This document shows positions 1 through 11,735 of a stretch of DNA of 64,000 nt, in pieces. Origin of the DNA: Euborellia annulipes. Lineage: Eukaryota > Arthropoda > Insecta > Dermaptera > Anisolabididae. Within the stretch, counting starts at the first letter, position 1. Every line of letters begins with the position of its first letter. The notes beneath the pieces were generated by a model. That model did no database searches. It was given only the letters and a program-made list of their open reading frames with translations, and was not told the origin of the DNA. The stretch spans positions 124,001 to 188,000 of the forward strand of contig JAKCPI010015653.1 in NCBI GenBank assembly GCA_023213315.1, read 5' to 3'. A program made the translations under genes and the position numbers.

Positions 1-480
1 TAAAGTACTAGTACTCGACACCTTTCAAAAAATAAAAGGAATATTGGAATGAGAAAATATTGAGAAAATTAGAAAAAAAAGTACATCAGTACTAGTACTC
101 GAATTTTCCCAAAGACAAGACCTAGTGTAATTTAATATTCGTACCGAATATAATTTGAAAAAAAAAAATCGTTAGATCATTTAATTATAAATTTTTATTA
201 TATTTATTAATTGTATTTATTTAAGTAAAATTAATGTCCATTGATAAAGAAAGGTGAAATTTTCTAAAATTACTGAAAAATTAAAAACGATGGGTTATTG
301 TGTGAAAAAAAATATTGGGTCATACATATATTGTATGTGCCACAGAAATTTTTATGTAAATAAATTATTAAAATATAATATATTAAAATGAAATAAATAC
401 AAGCGGGCTTAATTAATGAAATGATTTAAGCTTTCGCGATTGTTATTAGTAGTAATAAAATATATTTTCTCATAAATTGT
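1..480. other. AT-rich stretch, no gene
   Basis: This stretch has no coding potential. Short pieces of the family C repeat core (GTACTAGTACT) occur at 5-15 and 81-101, so eroded family C DNA extends to the window edge. Confidence 0.6.
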
Positions 481-658
481 GGTTTATTTTAGTTTAGTAA
501 TACTAAAAATTACAACGTTTCGGCCATTATTTCCACTATATTCACTTTGAAAATCAAACGCTAATTAGGGTTTGCTTTTCAAAGTCTTGACCTGCAGAAA
601 TGGTGACCGAAACGTTGTAATTAATTTTTAGTATTAATTACTAACTAAAATAAATCAT
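481..658. repeat. Fold-back repeat with ACGTTTCGG arms
   Basis: An inverted repeat with arms at about 481-526 and 602-658. Each arm carries ACAACGTTTCGG (or its complement CCGAAACGTTGT) next to a TTTTAGTATTA-type AT block. The CCGAAACG end resembles the GAAAC half of the hammerhead-like motifs elsewhere in the window, but the CTGANGA half is degenerate here (CTGCAGA). It is probably an old member of the same Penelope-like fold-back group. Confidence 0.6.
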
Positions 659-1286
659 GATTAAATGGAAAAATGTCTTTTATTATAATATATAAATGCT
701 AAAAATATATGATTAAATAAATTTAATAAAATTTTATCCCAAAGGCATAATAATTTATTTCAATTCAACGAAAGGAAATTAATTAATATAAAAGAAAAAT
801 CAGTCTTTTATTCTTTTGATTGAATGAATTAGATTAATAAGAAAGTTTCATTGAAAAAAGAATGAATTTTCGTCAGTCGACTTAACATCATTAGTTTTGA
901 AAGAGAGAAAAAAAGAGAGCCCTTTGTGCCCTTTTTGGGGGACCCCCACCCTTCTTTTTTTCCGTAGAGAGCCCTCGATTCTCTTAATTATTGCAAAATG
1001 CTTGCAAATGTCCACTGCCCCTGGGCAATCGCCTCCTTTTGTGCAACACCAAATGCTACAATTATCGGGAACGTGCCGAAAATGTATAAAAGAAGTAAAA
1101 TTTATACGTTGATTTGTTCAGAACAACACAATGAAAATAGGATGATTTTTTTTTTAAAGAGATGTTTTAAACGTAACAATAACAAAATATTTATTGTAAT
1201 GTTAATATAATAATGAGATTTGTTATATTAAGAAGTCAAAGATAAGACTGGATTAGATGTGAAGATCTGATTTGAACTCAAATATA
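659..1286. other. AT-rich stretch, no gene
   Basis: There are two overlapping ATG frames of about 70 codons at 897-1210, but they lack domains and their composition matches the surrounding noncoding DNA. A purine-rich to C-rich block at 900-975 is the only departure in base use. Nothing else was recognised. Confidence 0.55.
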
Positions 1287-1400
1287 CAGTGGAACCTCAA
1301 TTAACGAGCATAATTGGTTCCAGAATCAAACTCGTAAAGCGAAACACTCGTTTTGCGAAACAATATATACGATAATGCGTTCCATGTCGAAAAAAATACT
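1287..1400 (+). mobile_element. Pogo/Tigger-like element, left end only
   Basis: CAGTGGAACCTCAATTAACG directly after a TA is a typical pogo/Tigger terminal inverted repeat. No matching right terminus follows within the next kilobase, so this is a truncated remnant of a non-autonomous element. No transposase frame is visible. Confidence 0.55.
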
Positions 1401-1511
1401 AACAAATTGTTATGTATAACGCTTATTCAAAGAAAATTAATTACATATTGTTATGGAGAGTGAATCATCTTCATCTATTTTCTATTAATTCAATTAATTT
1501 TTATTCATGTA

Positions 1512-1720
1512 CAGTGAGCGCCACAATTAAGTCCCCACCTGATAGCTAGAGCCTTAAGTATATGGTAAATAGTGAAATAATTTTAAATTTGAAAAGGTAA
1601 AATAAAATCCTCTGTACCAGATTTTACGTTTTACCTTTTCGGTCATTAAAATTATTGCACTATATACCATATACTTAGAGCTCTAGCTATCAGGTGGGGA
1701 CTTAATTGTGGTGCTCACTG
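1512..1720. mobile_element. Tc1/mariner-type MITE (209 bp)
   Basis: An almost complete palindrome that starts CAGTGAGCGCCACAATTAAG and ends with the near-perfect complement. It is flanked by TA at 1510-1511 and 1721-1722, as expected for Tc1/mariner insertion. The inverted repeats run for roughly 100 bp each with small mismatches. There is no coding capacity, so it would have been mobilised in trans. Confidence 0.85.
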
Positions 1721-2010
1721 TACATATAACACAAGATAATACAAGTTTGAGAAAATGTGCGATCATAAGCGACATTATGAACCTATTGAAACCAGAAGGT
1801 CGATATTTGTGAGTTAGAGTTTATTTAATTAAACTCTTTTTGGCGGGAATATTTTTGGACTCAGAATAACAAGAATATCTATAAAAATCTCGACATCGAA
1901 TTTTTGACATGATCGCAATTCTTTCTCTCTATGTTTATTTCATATAATATATTATATTATATTATAAGATAAGAGAAAGTAAAAATTTAAATAATGGTGA
2001 GGTAGTGGCT

Positions 2011-2494
2011 GTATAATTGATAAATATGATCAGAATGGCAGCCAGGAATTAAATTAGACAAAAAATTTTAAGTCAATCTGTATCTAATTTATTATTTCAA
2101 TCGGAGGTCCTTGCTCTGGACAAATGATAGTCAGTATAATACAGTTGGGAGTATTTTTTTAATAATATAAAATCACACTTTAAGAAAGTGTAATGCATCA
2201 TTTGAAACTGCATATATTTATTGGCATTCAGCGATTAGATTTAATTTAACATTTAATGCGAGTGCCATTAAATATATGCAGTTTCAAATGATGCAATACA
2301 CATTCTTAAAGTGAGATTTTATATTGTTAAAAAAAATACACACAACTGTATTATACTGATTATCAATTGTCCTGAGGAAGAACGCGATTTGCGTCCGAAA
2401 CGTTGGCGATTGAAATAAAAAATTAGATAAAGATTGACTTAAAATTTTTGTCTAATTTAATTCCTGGATGCCATCCTGCTTATATTTAACAATT
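2011..2494. repeat. Fold-back element with hammerhead-like motif
   Basis: A long inverted repeat. The left arm is about 2011-2205 and the right arm about 2262-2494, and both contain matching blocks such as AATTCCTGG.TGCCAT and GTTTCAAATGATGCA. The right arm holds a hammerhead-like core (2372-2404). The left arm has a damaged version. Paired or inverted terminal repeats with hammerhead motifs are known from Penelope-like elements; no reverse transcriptase is seen here. Confidence 0.7.
2372..2404 (+). ncRNA. Hammerhead-ribozyme-like motif
   Basis: CTGAGGA (fits CUGANGA) is followed by a possible helix II with ACGC/GCGT pairing and then CGAAACG. These are the two conserved blocks of a hammerhead core in the right order and spacing. 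Helix I and helix III partners and the cleavage site cannot be assigned with confidence, so activity is unproven. Confidence 0.4.
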
Positions 2495-2744
2495 TAATAA
2501 TATATGGTATTAAAATTTAATGAAAATTTCATTTCCTATATCGATTTGAGGTATTAATAATATGTTAAATACATCTTAGAAGGAAAAGTGATAGCCGCAG
2601 ACCCCGCACCGCGGGATTAAGGCGAAGAAAGAAGAAGAAAAATACGTGATAAGAAGATGGTAATTAAATAGTTTTAAACAAAACAGCAATAAAAGAAAAA
2701 AATAAATCAAAATCGTCCAAAAATGAAAAGCTGATTAATATGTA

Positions 2745-2949
2745 CAGTGAGGGACAATATTAAGTCCCACCCATGCGTTTTCTACTTGTGATTATTTAAT
2801 TGTTTTTATAAAAGAAAATAAAAATCTTTATTGAAAATTTTCTAATTTTGAACCATGAAAGTTTCCATTAAAAAATATATATTTTTTTTTAAAACAATGA
2901 AAAAATCACAAGTAGAAAACGTATCGGTGGGACTTAATATCCCTCACTG
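2745..2949. mobile_element. Tc1/mariner-type MITE (205 bp), family CAGTGAGGGACAATATT
   Basis: The left end reads CAGTGAGGGACAATATTAAG and the right end is its complement with few changes. TA flanks both sides (2743-2744 and 2950-2951). Inner arms with CTACTTGTGATTAT add to the palindrome. It is the same family as the copy at 7245-7433. Confidence 0.85.
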
Positions 2950-3364
2950 TACTAGTATATGTGTATTTTAAGAATTTTTTTTTAAGAAAATTATATTTAG
3001 GGTTGAAAATTTTTTTAAAGAAATCATGTGCTGAAATATTTATGTGATGATTAGTTCCTTAGAAAAAAATTTTTTTTTTTTAGAAAAACGATATTTTCTC
3101 ACTGAGGTGATAAGAGATTGACGTAGTTAAAAATCTATTTTAATTTCAAGTTTTATGTCTTCTCATAATCAAACCTATCTAATTTAATTTCTTGCAGTGG
3201 AATCCAATAGAAAAAAAAAGAAGAAATGGTATAAAAAAATTTACTTGTAACTGCAGTGTATAGTGAATATTCAGAAATATATGAAAGAATGGTGCAGTCG
3301 GTGTAATTTCATTTATTAACATTCTTCTAGCGTTTACGTCATGTACTGTACATCGGATTAAGTC

Positions 3365-3515
3365 AAAAACAATTTATTAAAAGTTCCATAAACGGGTTTA
3401 TGAAAAATTTCTTAGTTAATAAAACAACCGCTCCTCGAGAGGTTGGAACTCGAGCTTTTGGTGAAAAACGATTGAAAATTCATAATTTTTTTTACAGTGT
3501 ATATTAGAATCAAGG
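3365..3515 (+). repeat. Dispersed repeat R1, copy 1
   Basis: It shares blocks with 19046-19262 in the opposite orientation: AACGGGTTTATGAAAAATTT, a CTCGAGAGGTT-type block and AACGATTGAAAATT. Class unknown; no terminal structure was recognised. Confidence 0.65.
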
Positions 3516-4142
3516 CTGAAGATGTTCCCAAAAGCTATAGGATTTTTAATAAATAAAATTAACTGGCTGCACTTTTTTAATTCATATACTGTATATATAA
3601 AAAAATTCTTATAAAATGAAATTTTTTAGTCTTTTGTCGTCAATTAGCTGTGCCCTAGAAGGCAAGTTGATCCAGTTGATCCAATTTCAATATGTTTATC
3701 ACATTTTTTTTTTTATAAATAACGAAATTAAATTATTTAGTTTAATGATAAATTAATATGTAAGTAAGTAAAATAAACGATCAAAAAATAAATAAATTAT
3801 AAATTTCGTCGTTCGAATTTATAAGAAAAACATTCAAAATGTTTGGCATTATAAGAATTTTTTACATAAACATTGGTTCTATTAATAAAAAAAAAAAAAT
3901 ATTTTTTGGGGTTTTGAAAGCAATGACGAAAAATAATAATAAAGACGATAATGAAAAAACAAATATTTTTAATTAATTATAAGAATGATGATAACACAAT
4001 TTTGGTGAAAATATTAAATTTTGTTTTTAGAACTTTCAAAAATAATCAGAAAATTAAGTAGAGGCGGGTATTATTTAAGGAGCAAGAACAGGTATGTATA
4101 ATTGGTAATCTATCTACCAGGCACTGGTAATATTTTTTGATG
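3516..4142. other. AT-rich stretch, no gene
   Basis: Homopolymer-rich A/T DNA. No open frame, RNA gene or repeat boundary could be supported. Confidence 0.6.
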
Positions 4143-4150
4143 GTTTAAAT

Positions 4151-4787
4151 CAGGGGTGGCCAACCCAAATGATCTTGCGGGCCACTTTGGAAAAGAAAAA
4201 AGCATCATCCGCGGATTATATAATCCCCATATTAGATTTAGACCCACATTTTTATAGGGTGGAAAATTGAAACATAATGAGTTAATATTATTATGAAAGG
4301 GTAAAACACTAAGTATTTGAAATAGAAAATATATATTTTTTGAAGTATTTCAATGGCAGACATTTTTATAAGTAGCCTGTCGCCACTAAATTCTTGGGAC
4401 TATTTTACATCTTTACAGATTGCTATAACAGTGATTATAATAATATTCAGTTAAATTTGATGTTTTATTCGAAGATGTGTATCTTAACAAAATTTTAACA
4501 AAAAGGTTAAAATAATGAACCGGGCATAATAATCTGATCTAAATATTTGAAATACAAATTACTTAGAATTTAGGTATTTCAAATAAAAATGTATTTCAAT
4601 TCCAGTATTTGAAATAATGTCCGACCCAAATATCCAACTAAAAATGAAATTTAAATCATTAAAGAATATTCATTTTATTAGAGCGATATTTGTTCTCTTC
4701 CTCATAATTTCGAAAGTTAATTTTTTAATCTATGGAGGCACAAATAATGTATTTTTTACTACATTGCCCGCGGGTTGGCCACTCCTG
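4151..4787. mobile_element. Non-autonomous hAT element (637 bp)
   Basis: Ends read CAGGGGTGGCCAACCC and the near-complement GGTTGGCCACTCCTG. A perfect 8-bp target duplication, GTTTAAAT, flanks it at 4143-4150 and 4788-4795. The CAGGGGTGGCCAAC terminus and 8-bp duplication are hallmarks of hAT elements of the Charlie/Tip100 type. The interior is AT-rich and has no transposase frame. Confidence 0.9.
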
Positions 4788-4795
4788 GTTTAAAT

Positions 4796-6430
4796 CATAA
4801 AAAAAAATCTCTCTTAAAGTATTTGTAATTTTTCATTTAATGGAAATGCATTGTTTTGATTTGATCCAATTGGCCTGAAGCCAGAGTCCATTTACTTTTT
4901 GCTAATAATCCCGAGGGCGATTTGAGTTTCGAGTGTCGTTTGTACTGAAGCTGGGAGACGAGTATCCCCTGGGACCCTTCGGCTGAATCATAAGCTGATG
5001 CATAAAATAGGGGCAAGGGTCCTACAAGGGTCCAAATCAACCCTTATTGACAATCGACATGATCCCTGATCCCTACTAGCAGAGAAAACGAAACGAAATT
5101 AGACCAAAAATAAAATTTGAAATACGTAGGCCTATATTTATAGTATATCCTTTGAAATTTACAAAACAAAAATAAAATTTATTTATTAACTAATGAATGG
5201 AATGTAAAGCAAAAAAAAACTACATCAAAAGTTTAAAATTAAAAAGATATCCTTCGTAATTTATAAAGTTTATTATTCACAAAGGGTAGATTATAAAATT
5301 TTTATTTGGGTGCCTATTATTTATCACACGTCTTAATTCAAAAATTTGGTAACTAATTTTTATTTTATTATAAAATCGAACATAATCTCTAACATCAAAA
5401 AATGTAATTTAATTCGTTTAAGAAAAAAAAAATCACACAAAATGGAAACAAATCGGGCCTAGTATTTAATTATTCTATTATAGTTTTTATTATTAAATAT
5501 TCCCAAATCAATTTAACAAATTTTTGTTTACAACAAAAAAAAAAAAAGTAATGGGGAATGAAAAAATACTTTAGTTTACTTTTTTCTTATCGTAGTTTAT
5601 AAAAATAACATTTATTTCATTCTTTCGATAAAAAGATTTTATAGAAAACCGGAATAATAACATTATTTAGAAGATAAGATTTAAAAAAAAATTTGGAATA
5701 TTAAAAAAAAAATCACAATAATTTTGCCCACAGGGAATAAAATATTTCATTGGCATTTGGTTCGCTACAGATTCTTGCATGAAATGGGTAAAGTTATAAG
5801 AATTAGATTTTATTAATTAAGAAAAAAGAAGGTGGAGGGGAGGCATTGATTATTGCTCCCTTCCCACTCTCCCTACGCTCTCCCCTCGATGAGATGGCAA
5901 CGATAAAGCAAGCGACAGGCGAGTCACGTGACACATTGTTTGAAAGAAATAACAATTGTTGTCCGTCCATTATTAATAAAATAAAGCAAAAACGAAATAA
6001 ATAAATAAAAAAAAGACATCACCTTCTATAAAATTAATCAGAGAGTCGAAATAATATCATCTTCAGAACTGTGATTTTGTGATTATTATATTTAATAAAA
6101 ATTGAAAAATTAAATTCATTCTAAAGATGATTCAATATAAATATAGAAGCTTCCATCCATAAAAAAATTTTTATTCGATCCCCTCTGGTTTCTAGAGGGG
6201 GTGGGAGCTAAGCAGCTGCTAGAGCATCTGTTTCCTAGATTCATGCATGAAAATTTTTGCTGCTTGTAATTTGCCACAAATCGTTTTTTATAAATACAAG
6301 CGTATATGTGTACTGAATAAATAAAATAAATATAAAAACGATCCGCGTAATAGGGGGCAAATTAATATAAGTATATATACATATATATTAATGCATATAT
6401 ATGTAGATATATATAAAAAAAGACTTTACA
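4796..6430. other. Mostly AT-rich, no supported gene
   Basis: A more complex patch at 4850-5090 holds a 67-codon minus-strand frame with no recognisable domain. A purine/pyrimidine-rich patch lies at 5825-5940. The rest is A/T homopolymer-rich. Nothing could be assigned a function. Confidence 0.5.
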
Positions 6431-6439
6431 TACCTATAT

Positions 6440-6700
6440 TGTAACGAAGAACAAAATGAAAAAGTGAGGAGCCAGCGGTGGAGCAGCCTAAGTCGGGGCG
6501 TGGGTCAGGTGACTGGAGGTGAAAAAGAGAAGCACGGACGCTGGACCACTCAGCGCTGCTCCACGGCTGCAACTGGCCGGGAGCGCTGCAGAGTCGCCGC
6601 CGGCCGATCCCCTCCCCTACCACGCCGATACCCCTCCCACGCCCCCACCACATCACTTCCCCCACTAAGGGATACACCGCCCCAGAGGTAAAAATACCCA
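6440..6700. other. GC- and CpG-rich patch of unknown nature
   Basis: This roughly 260-bp patch is much richer in G+C than its surroundings and contains many CpG (for example GTCGCCGCCGGCCGATCC). Overlapping frames exist on both strands, but both are low-complexity and resemble no family. It could be a CpG-island-like promoter or a captured sequence. No splice-linked exon was found. Confidence 0.35.
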
Positions 6701-6885
6701 CCCCTTCGTTAGCATTACACTTGTTTAGGGACAAATTTCACCTTCAATAACCGTATAACAAATTCATTGATTCATTCTTATAAAAGAAAATAGGTGAAAA
6801 ATATGACACGAGACTTTCCTAATCCGATACCGGGTAGTAAATAAAATTATAGAAGGAACCGGAGAAAAAAACCACCCGTTAATGG

Positions 6886-7046
6886 ACGCCCCCCCCACCC
6901 ATTTATTTAATAAATTTCTCCGCCGGCCCGCCCGGCCCCCCCCCATAAAAAAAAAAAAATTTTGGGGGGGGGGGCGCCCCCCAACGTAAAAAAAAAAATA
7001 ATTCCTCATCAAAGGGGGGGGGGGGGGAGGGGGGGGGGGGAGGATG
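6886..7046. repeat. G/C homopolymer cluster
   Basis: Alternating runs of C, A and G, including G runs of 10-14 at about 6964-7040. The G runs could form G-quadruplexes on the plus strand. The minus-strand frame through it encodes only poly-proline and glycine and is an artefact of composition. Confidence 0.6.
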
Positions 7047-7179
7047 GTTTTTAAATAAAATTTCATTTGAAGTGAATATATAAAAAAATCAACTTTAAAA
7101 TAAAAAAAAAAAAACTTTTAGGTTATATTTATCACGAATGTGTTTATTAAAGCTTTTGTAGTTTGTATTATTAATATTT

Positions 7180-7565
7180 TGGAAGTTTTTAATTATAGAC
7201 CATATTTTGTATTAATTATTTATTAAAAATATATAAATACTGTACAGTGAAGGACAATATTAAGTCCCACTCTTATGATTATTTTATTGTTTTAAAAAAA
7301 AATATTATATATTTTTTAATGAAAACTTTCATAGTTCAAACTTAGAAAATTTCTTTTCATTTTCTTTTATAAAAACAATGAAATAATCACAAGTAGAAAA
7401 CGCATGGGTGGGACTTAATATTGTCCCTCACTGTACAACGTTTGGACTGCTTATTCTGCAGTCTTTTTAAAGTACTGTGCACTTGATCCGACTCAAGTCA
7501 TTTTAAAAATATATAAATACTGTACAGTGAAGGACAATAATTTGGTCTATAATTAAAAACTCCCA
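7180..7565. repeat. Fold-back repeat FB2, copy 1
   Basis: The left arm (AGTTTTTAATTATAGACCAT) and right arm (GGTCTATAATTAAAAACTCC) match the ends of the copy at 11411-11735. A mariner-type MITE (7245-7433) is inserted at ACTGTA. The right half is disturbed by a 35-bp duplicate of the MITE left junction (7505-7539). Confidence 0.75.
7245..7433. mobile_element. Tc1/mariner-type MITE (189 bp)
   Basis: CAGTGAAGGACAATATTAAG and its near-complement at the right end, with TA at 7243-7244 and 7434-7435. It is the same family as 2745-2949. The undisrupted target ACTGTACAAC is seen in the FB2 copy near 11.49 kb, which confirms the insertion boundaries. Confidence 0.88.
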
Positions 7566-8202
7566 TAATAGTATAAAAAATTGTATTATTATTTTGAACA
7601 ACTTTTGTTTCAAATTTTTTTATACAATTTTTTTTTCTTTTTATTCTTTAATTAAAAAAACTTAAAGGGTAAAAGTTAAAAAAAAATTCAAATAAAATTT
7701 GTTCAAAATAATGATTGAGTAAATGTATATTATTATTTCGAAAAGTTGAAATGTTTTAATTATTTTTTTTTTTTTTTTAAGTTTAAACTTCATTTAGATT
7801 GATTTTGTTTGTCTTTTAAAGTTTTATATACATATAAAATATCCGTAAACTATTTTATATAAACACACACAGTGGTGATTGTTTATATCCTTCAATATGT
7901 GAAGGGCCAAATACAATTACTAAACTTCTTGACAATGTAGGTCTATATTTGGGAGGTCTAAATAAAACGGAATTTATTTTATTAAGCATAATTTTTCTAA
8001 AATTTTTTTAATTATAGATCATATTTAAATTTTCTACCATAGGCTCTTGTTAAAACATTAGTAATATGTTAATAAGTATTATTTAATTTTATTGATACTA
8101 AGATATTACGATTTAATTGTACTTCAATACTTTATAATCTTAAAATAAATTTGATTAAAACTAATAGATATTCTTGCATATATTTGTATTCCAGTTGCTG
8201 AT
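7566..8202. other. AT-rich stretch, no gene
   Basis: Long A and T runs only. No coding or RNA feature was recognised. Confidence 0.6.
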
Positions 8203-8246
8203 GGGCCAGACATCCCCTGGTTCACAGGTCAGGGGACGTTTGGCCC
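8203..8246. repeat. GC-rich hairpin, possible SINE end
   Basis: Arms GGGCCAGACATCCCCTG and CAGGGGACGTTTGGCCC pair with one mismatch, and ACCAATAAAATAAA follows. A similar GGGATGTTTGGCC...CCAATAAAA stretch follows the tRNA-like B-box at 55998-56008, so both may belong to a second tRNA-derived SINE family. Confidence 0.4.
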
Positions 8247-8391
8247 ACCAATAAAATAAATATATTAAATATTATTATATCTATATTAATACCAAAAAGC
8301 AACAAATTTTCAAATCTGAGAATGTACTATACTTACTAACTTTTTATATCTTCGTCCTTGTATCATAAAAAAATTTAATATGTAGGAGACC

Positions 8392-8419
8392 TTTTCGACC
8401 AACCAAAGACCTTCTTCAG
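8392..8419 (-). ncRNA. Degenerate hammerhead-like motif
   Basis: On the minus strand CTGAAGA is followed by a GGTC.../...GGTC spacer and GAAAAG. The second block departs from GAAAC. It is most likely a decayed relative of the other motifs. Confidence 0.25.
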
Positions 8420-9545
8420 GAAACTGTATAAAAAAATATATATAATATTAGAAGCGTAAGATAGAAGCATTTCCAACCAATTTTATTTATTTTTAATTGT
8501 TAAAATTAAACATATCGTTTAATATTTGTAATTGATTAAAAAAATATTAAATCAGTCTTTAATTATTTTATAAATTTTTAATAAAGTATATAATTTTTTA
8601 ATATAAAAAAATATTGAATGGAAATATTGCAATATAATTGTTTTTTTCGCTTTTTCTATTTAAAATTTTATTTTAACTAGCTTTATTTTAAGAGTTAAAT
8701 AAAAAAATTCCGAAATAAAGTAATCGTCTAGTGTGCACATGTGATTAACGATTTTCAAGTTCTCGTGGAAATAAATTTTTTTTGTCTTCACATTTTTAAA
8801 TAATAAATATATTATATATAACAATTATTATATAGAAAAGTGAATAGAAAAGTCAAAAGTGAGATGTTGTTCGTTTCATTGATATATCCCAGAAGTCTAA
8901 TAATTTTCAAAATGAAAAAAGAAAAAGAAAGTGATGAAAAGGACCAAATTGTTAAAAAATAATTTTTATATATTTGTTATAGGCCTGTTTCTAAGTTTAT
9001 ATTCAAACAAAATGGAAAAAAAAACAACAAATATGGTGTATTATTTTATTCATCAAAGCTTAGAACTTATAAAAATTACGTCAATTTATCACCTGGTTAA
9101 AAAAAGACTTGTTTTGTTAAATAAAAATAAATGGAAAAGAAAGTAAAAATGTTATGATTGCATTATGATGATAATCATACTCCATATATTGAGATAAACT
9201 CTTTTATTCATAAAATAAAAAAAAAAATTGCAATTTATTTTCTTAGTTATTTATTCTCACCACCTGAGTCAACGAATGATTTTCTTGTCACACATATAAA
9301 CTTTTTCTCTCAAAATACTAACATTTATAAAATACATACGATCTCAGTAAATAAATTTTATACTTCTATTCATAGGGAATAATTTTTTTTTTTCTTGATA
9401 TGGAAATTTTTCCATATTTTAAGAAAAAGAGAGAAAATATATCAAAAATTCTGTGAGAAAATGTAATTTTAATAAATCAAGGTGATATATCAAAATATGT
9501 CTGAGGAATAGACAATTTAGGATACGTGAGAGAGATGATTATATT
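8420..9545. other. AT-rich stretch, no gene
   Basis: Two ATG frames (8931-9146 and 9158-9382) are rich in Lys, Asn, Ile and Phe, as expected from AT-rich noncoding DNA. No domain was seen and no splice pattern supports them. Confidence 0.55.
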
Positions 9546-10577
9546 TTACTTTCTCTTAGCCTATATATGAAATATATATAGAGAGAAAGTATTAGGATCA
9601 AGTCAAAAATTCGATGTCGAGATTTTGATGGATATACATGTTTTGAGGTCCCCTGAGTCCAAAAAAGTGGGTCCCGCAAATTGGTCTATGTTGACATTTT
9701 TGAGCATGAAGGAAATGAGCTACGAGATTGAAATTTTATATTTAAGTAAGGCACCCTCCGATGTCGTGAAAATAAGCTTTTAAACAAAATCGGCCAAAGG
9801 AGTACTAGTACTTTACTGATGTACTTATTCAGTATTTTTCGCTTTTCCTCAAAATTCGCTCCAACGATTTTGTTTAAAATTCATAAATCAAATATTTTTT
9901 TATATGCTATTTAAAATGTATATTCTCATTTTGCTCTTGAAATCTTTTGAACCACACCTTACTCTTGTACTTCTTAGGAAAAAGGTGGAAGAAATGGTTG
10001 CCATGGTAACAGAATATAAATCTTTTTCTTTTCAGATTAAATTTCATATAAATCAAATATATTTTAAATGCTTTCTAAAAGAATATCAGTAAAATTTTTC
10101 GTGAAAAGTACACTCTACTGATGTATTTCAGATTTTTCAAATGTATTTTCCGGCTCTTCCTTCGATAGTGCCAATGTTAAATCCCTATGGGGATTTGCAT
10201 GTAAATTTCGATTCAAAAGGGGTTCTTCCCTTTGGAACTTTTTACACATTTAATTTTCCAATTCTTATGCAATTTTATATTTATTTAGGATTCTCTATTG
10301 TGTATAAAATATCCAAATATGAAATTAAAATTTTGAAAAATAATCATAGTTTATTTCAAGCAATTAACATTATAAAATACTGAGAGCATATGGAAATTTT
10401 GAATCAATTGAAGAAGTATTTACTTTTTTTTTACTTATTTCATAAAATGCAAGTGGTCAAGTTAACTAAGGTGCTATGGGAAACTAAATATATCCTGACA
10501 CAAAAAATCTGGTGTGACAGTGCTTACCGAAGGGTAGGAGAAAGTTGTGTGAAGTGCGCCAGTCACACCAGATTTTT
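9546..10577 (-). repeat. Family C composite repeat, long subfamily B copy
   Basis: It runs from TACTTTCTCTTAGCC to the hairpin CTGGTGTGAC...GTCACACCAGATTTTT (10505-10577). This is the longest copy in the window. It carries the subfamily B module GGTGCTATGGGAAACTA and an extra segment shared with the 46.9-47.8 kb copy. The open frames inside are not conserved in other copies and are not genes. No target duplication is apparent. Confidence 0.85.
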
Positions 10578-11410
10578 ATTAATTCATTATGTTATTATTA
10601 TTATTATGAGTTAAGTAAACAAAATTTTTAGGTCGGAAAGTAATAGCAAAACCCGATAATTTTTTTTTTTTAATTCTTTAGTCATTCACCGTAATTTTAT
10701 TGTTTTTATATTCAGATGAAATAATTTTTTAATCAATCGGGCTTGTTTGAATTTATTTTTATGAAAACAAAATTATTATAAATTTAGTTAAATTTGAATA
10801 TCCGTGTGTTTTTTTCGTATCTAATTTTAACTATCCAGCATGAGATGAATGACGATACTCACAACTTTTTCGCTAGACTTTAGTTATACTTTCAAAAGGA
10901 TAATACGGAAATGTCTAAAAAAGATAATAAATCCACGTCTGAAGGGAAGAAACAAGAAAAGTCCATTATTTCCCACAAACACGGAAACATATAGAGATTA
11001 AAATTTAAACATATTCTTACTTTAAGTTGAAAAATGTTATATTTGAGATAATAAACAAATTAATCCAACATCTTGTATGATCCTTAGTGACGATTTAATA
11101 ATATAGGACCTATGCAAAAAAATTTAAAATTATGAATATACTGATTACTACTGAGTAGCTGGAATGACAGATTAATTTAGTCAAAATTTATTAAAATATG
11201 TGGTGTCAATTAATATTTAACAATGTTTAAATTTAATATGAATACATGTTTGTATTAATTAAAGAATTTTATTCTCAGTAATACATAATAATCCTAGAGC
11301 GGTTGTTAATTTTTCGCTTTATTTGATTTTTAAACATTAAACGTGTGGATTAGAATACTTTTTTTTCGCTTAAGTTCGTCAAAGCTATTTTAAATAAACA
11401 AATGGAAATA
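10578..11410. other. AT-rich stretch, no gene
   Basis: No reading frame, RNA gene or clear repeat boundary was found. Confidence 0.6.
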
Positions 11411-11735
11411 TTATTATTATGGGAGTTTTTAATTATAGAACACATTTTGTATTAATTATTTATTAAAAATATAGGCTTATAAATACTGTACAACATTTCT
11501 TATATATTCTTACGACTGCTTATTCTGAAGTCGTCTTCAACTAATGTGCACTTGCTCCGACTCAAGTGAACTAAGTAACTTATAAGGGACACCTACGTGA
11601 AGTTAGTAGCAAATAAAATGCATATCAAATGCTACTAACTTCACGTAGGTGTCCCTTAGAAGTTAGTTCCTAGAATCAGAAATAAATAATTAATACAAAA
11701 TGTAGTATATAACTAAAAACTCCCATAATAATAAT
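11411..11735. repeat. Fold-back repeat FB2, copy 2
   Basis: Arms TTATTATGGGAGTTTTTAAT (left) and ATTAAAAACTCC-type sequence (right) bracket a GACTGCTTATTCTGAAGTCG block shared with copy 1. A 76-bp palindrome is inserted in the middle. Both copies are non-coding. Confidence 0.75.
11583..11658. mobile_element. Short perfect palindrome, MITE-like (76 bp)
   Basis: Arms beginning TAAGGGACACCTACGTGAAG pair perfectly for about 27 bp around a 20-bp loop. TA can be read as the duplicated target on both sides. The arms are absent from FB2 copy 1, which supports a secondary insertion. Confidence 0.7.

Noticed and set aside
8931..9382. Two ATG frames of more than 70 codons
   Set aside because: Composition is the Lys/Asn/Ile/Phe mix expected from AT-rich noncoding DNA; no domains or splice support.
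10141..10383. Frame reading PMLNPYGDLHVNFDSKG
   Set aside because: It looks protein-like, but the same segment recurs as noncoding, broken sequence in the 46.9 kb family C copy.
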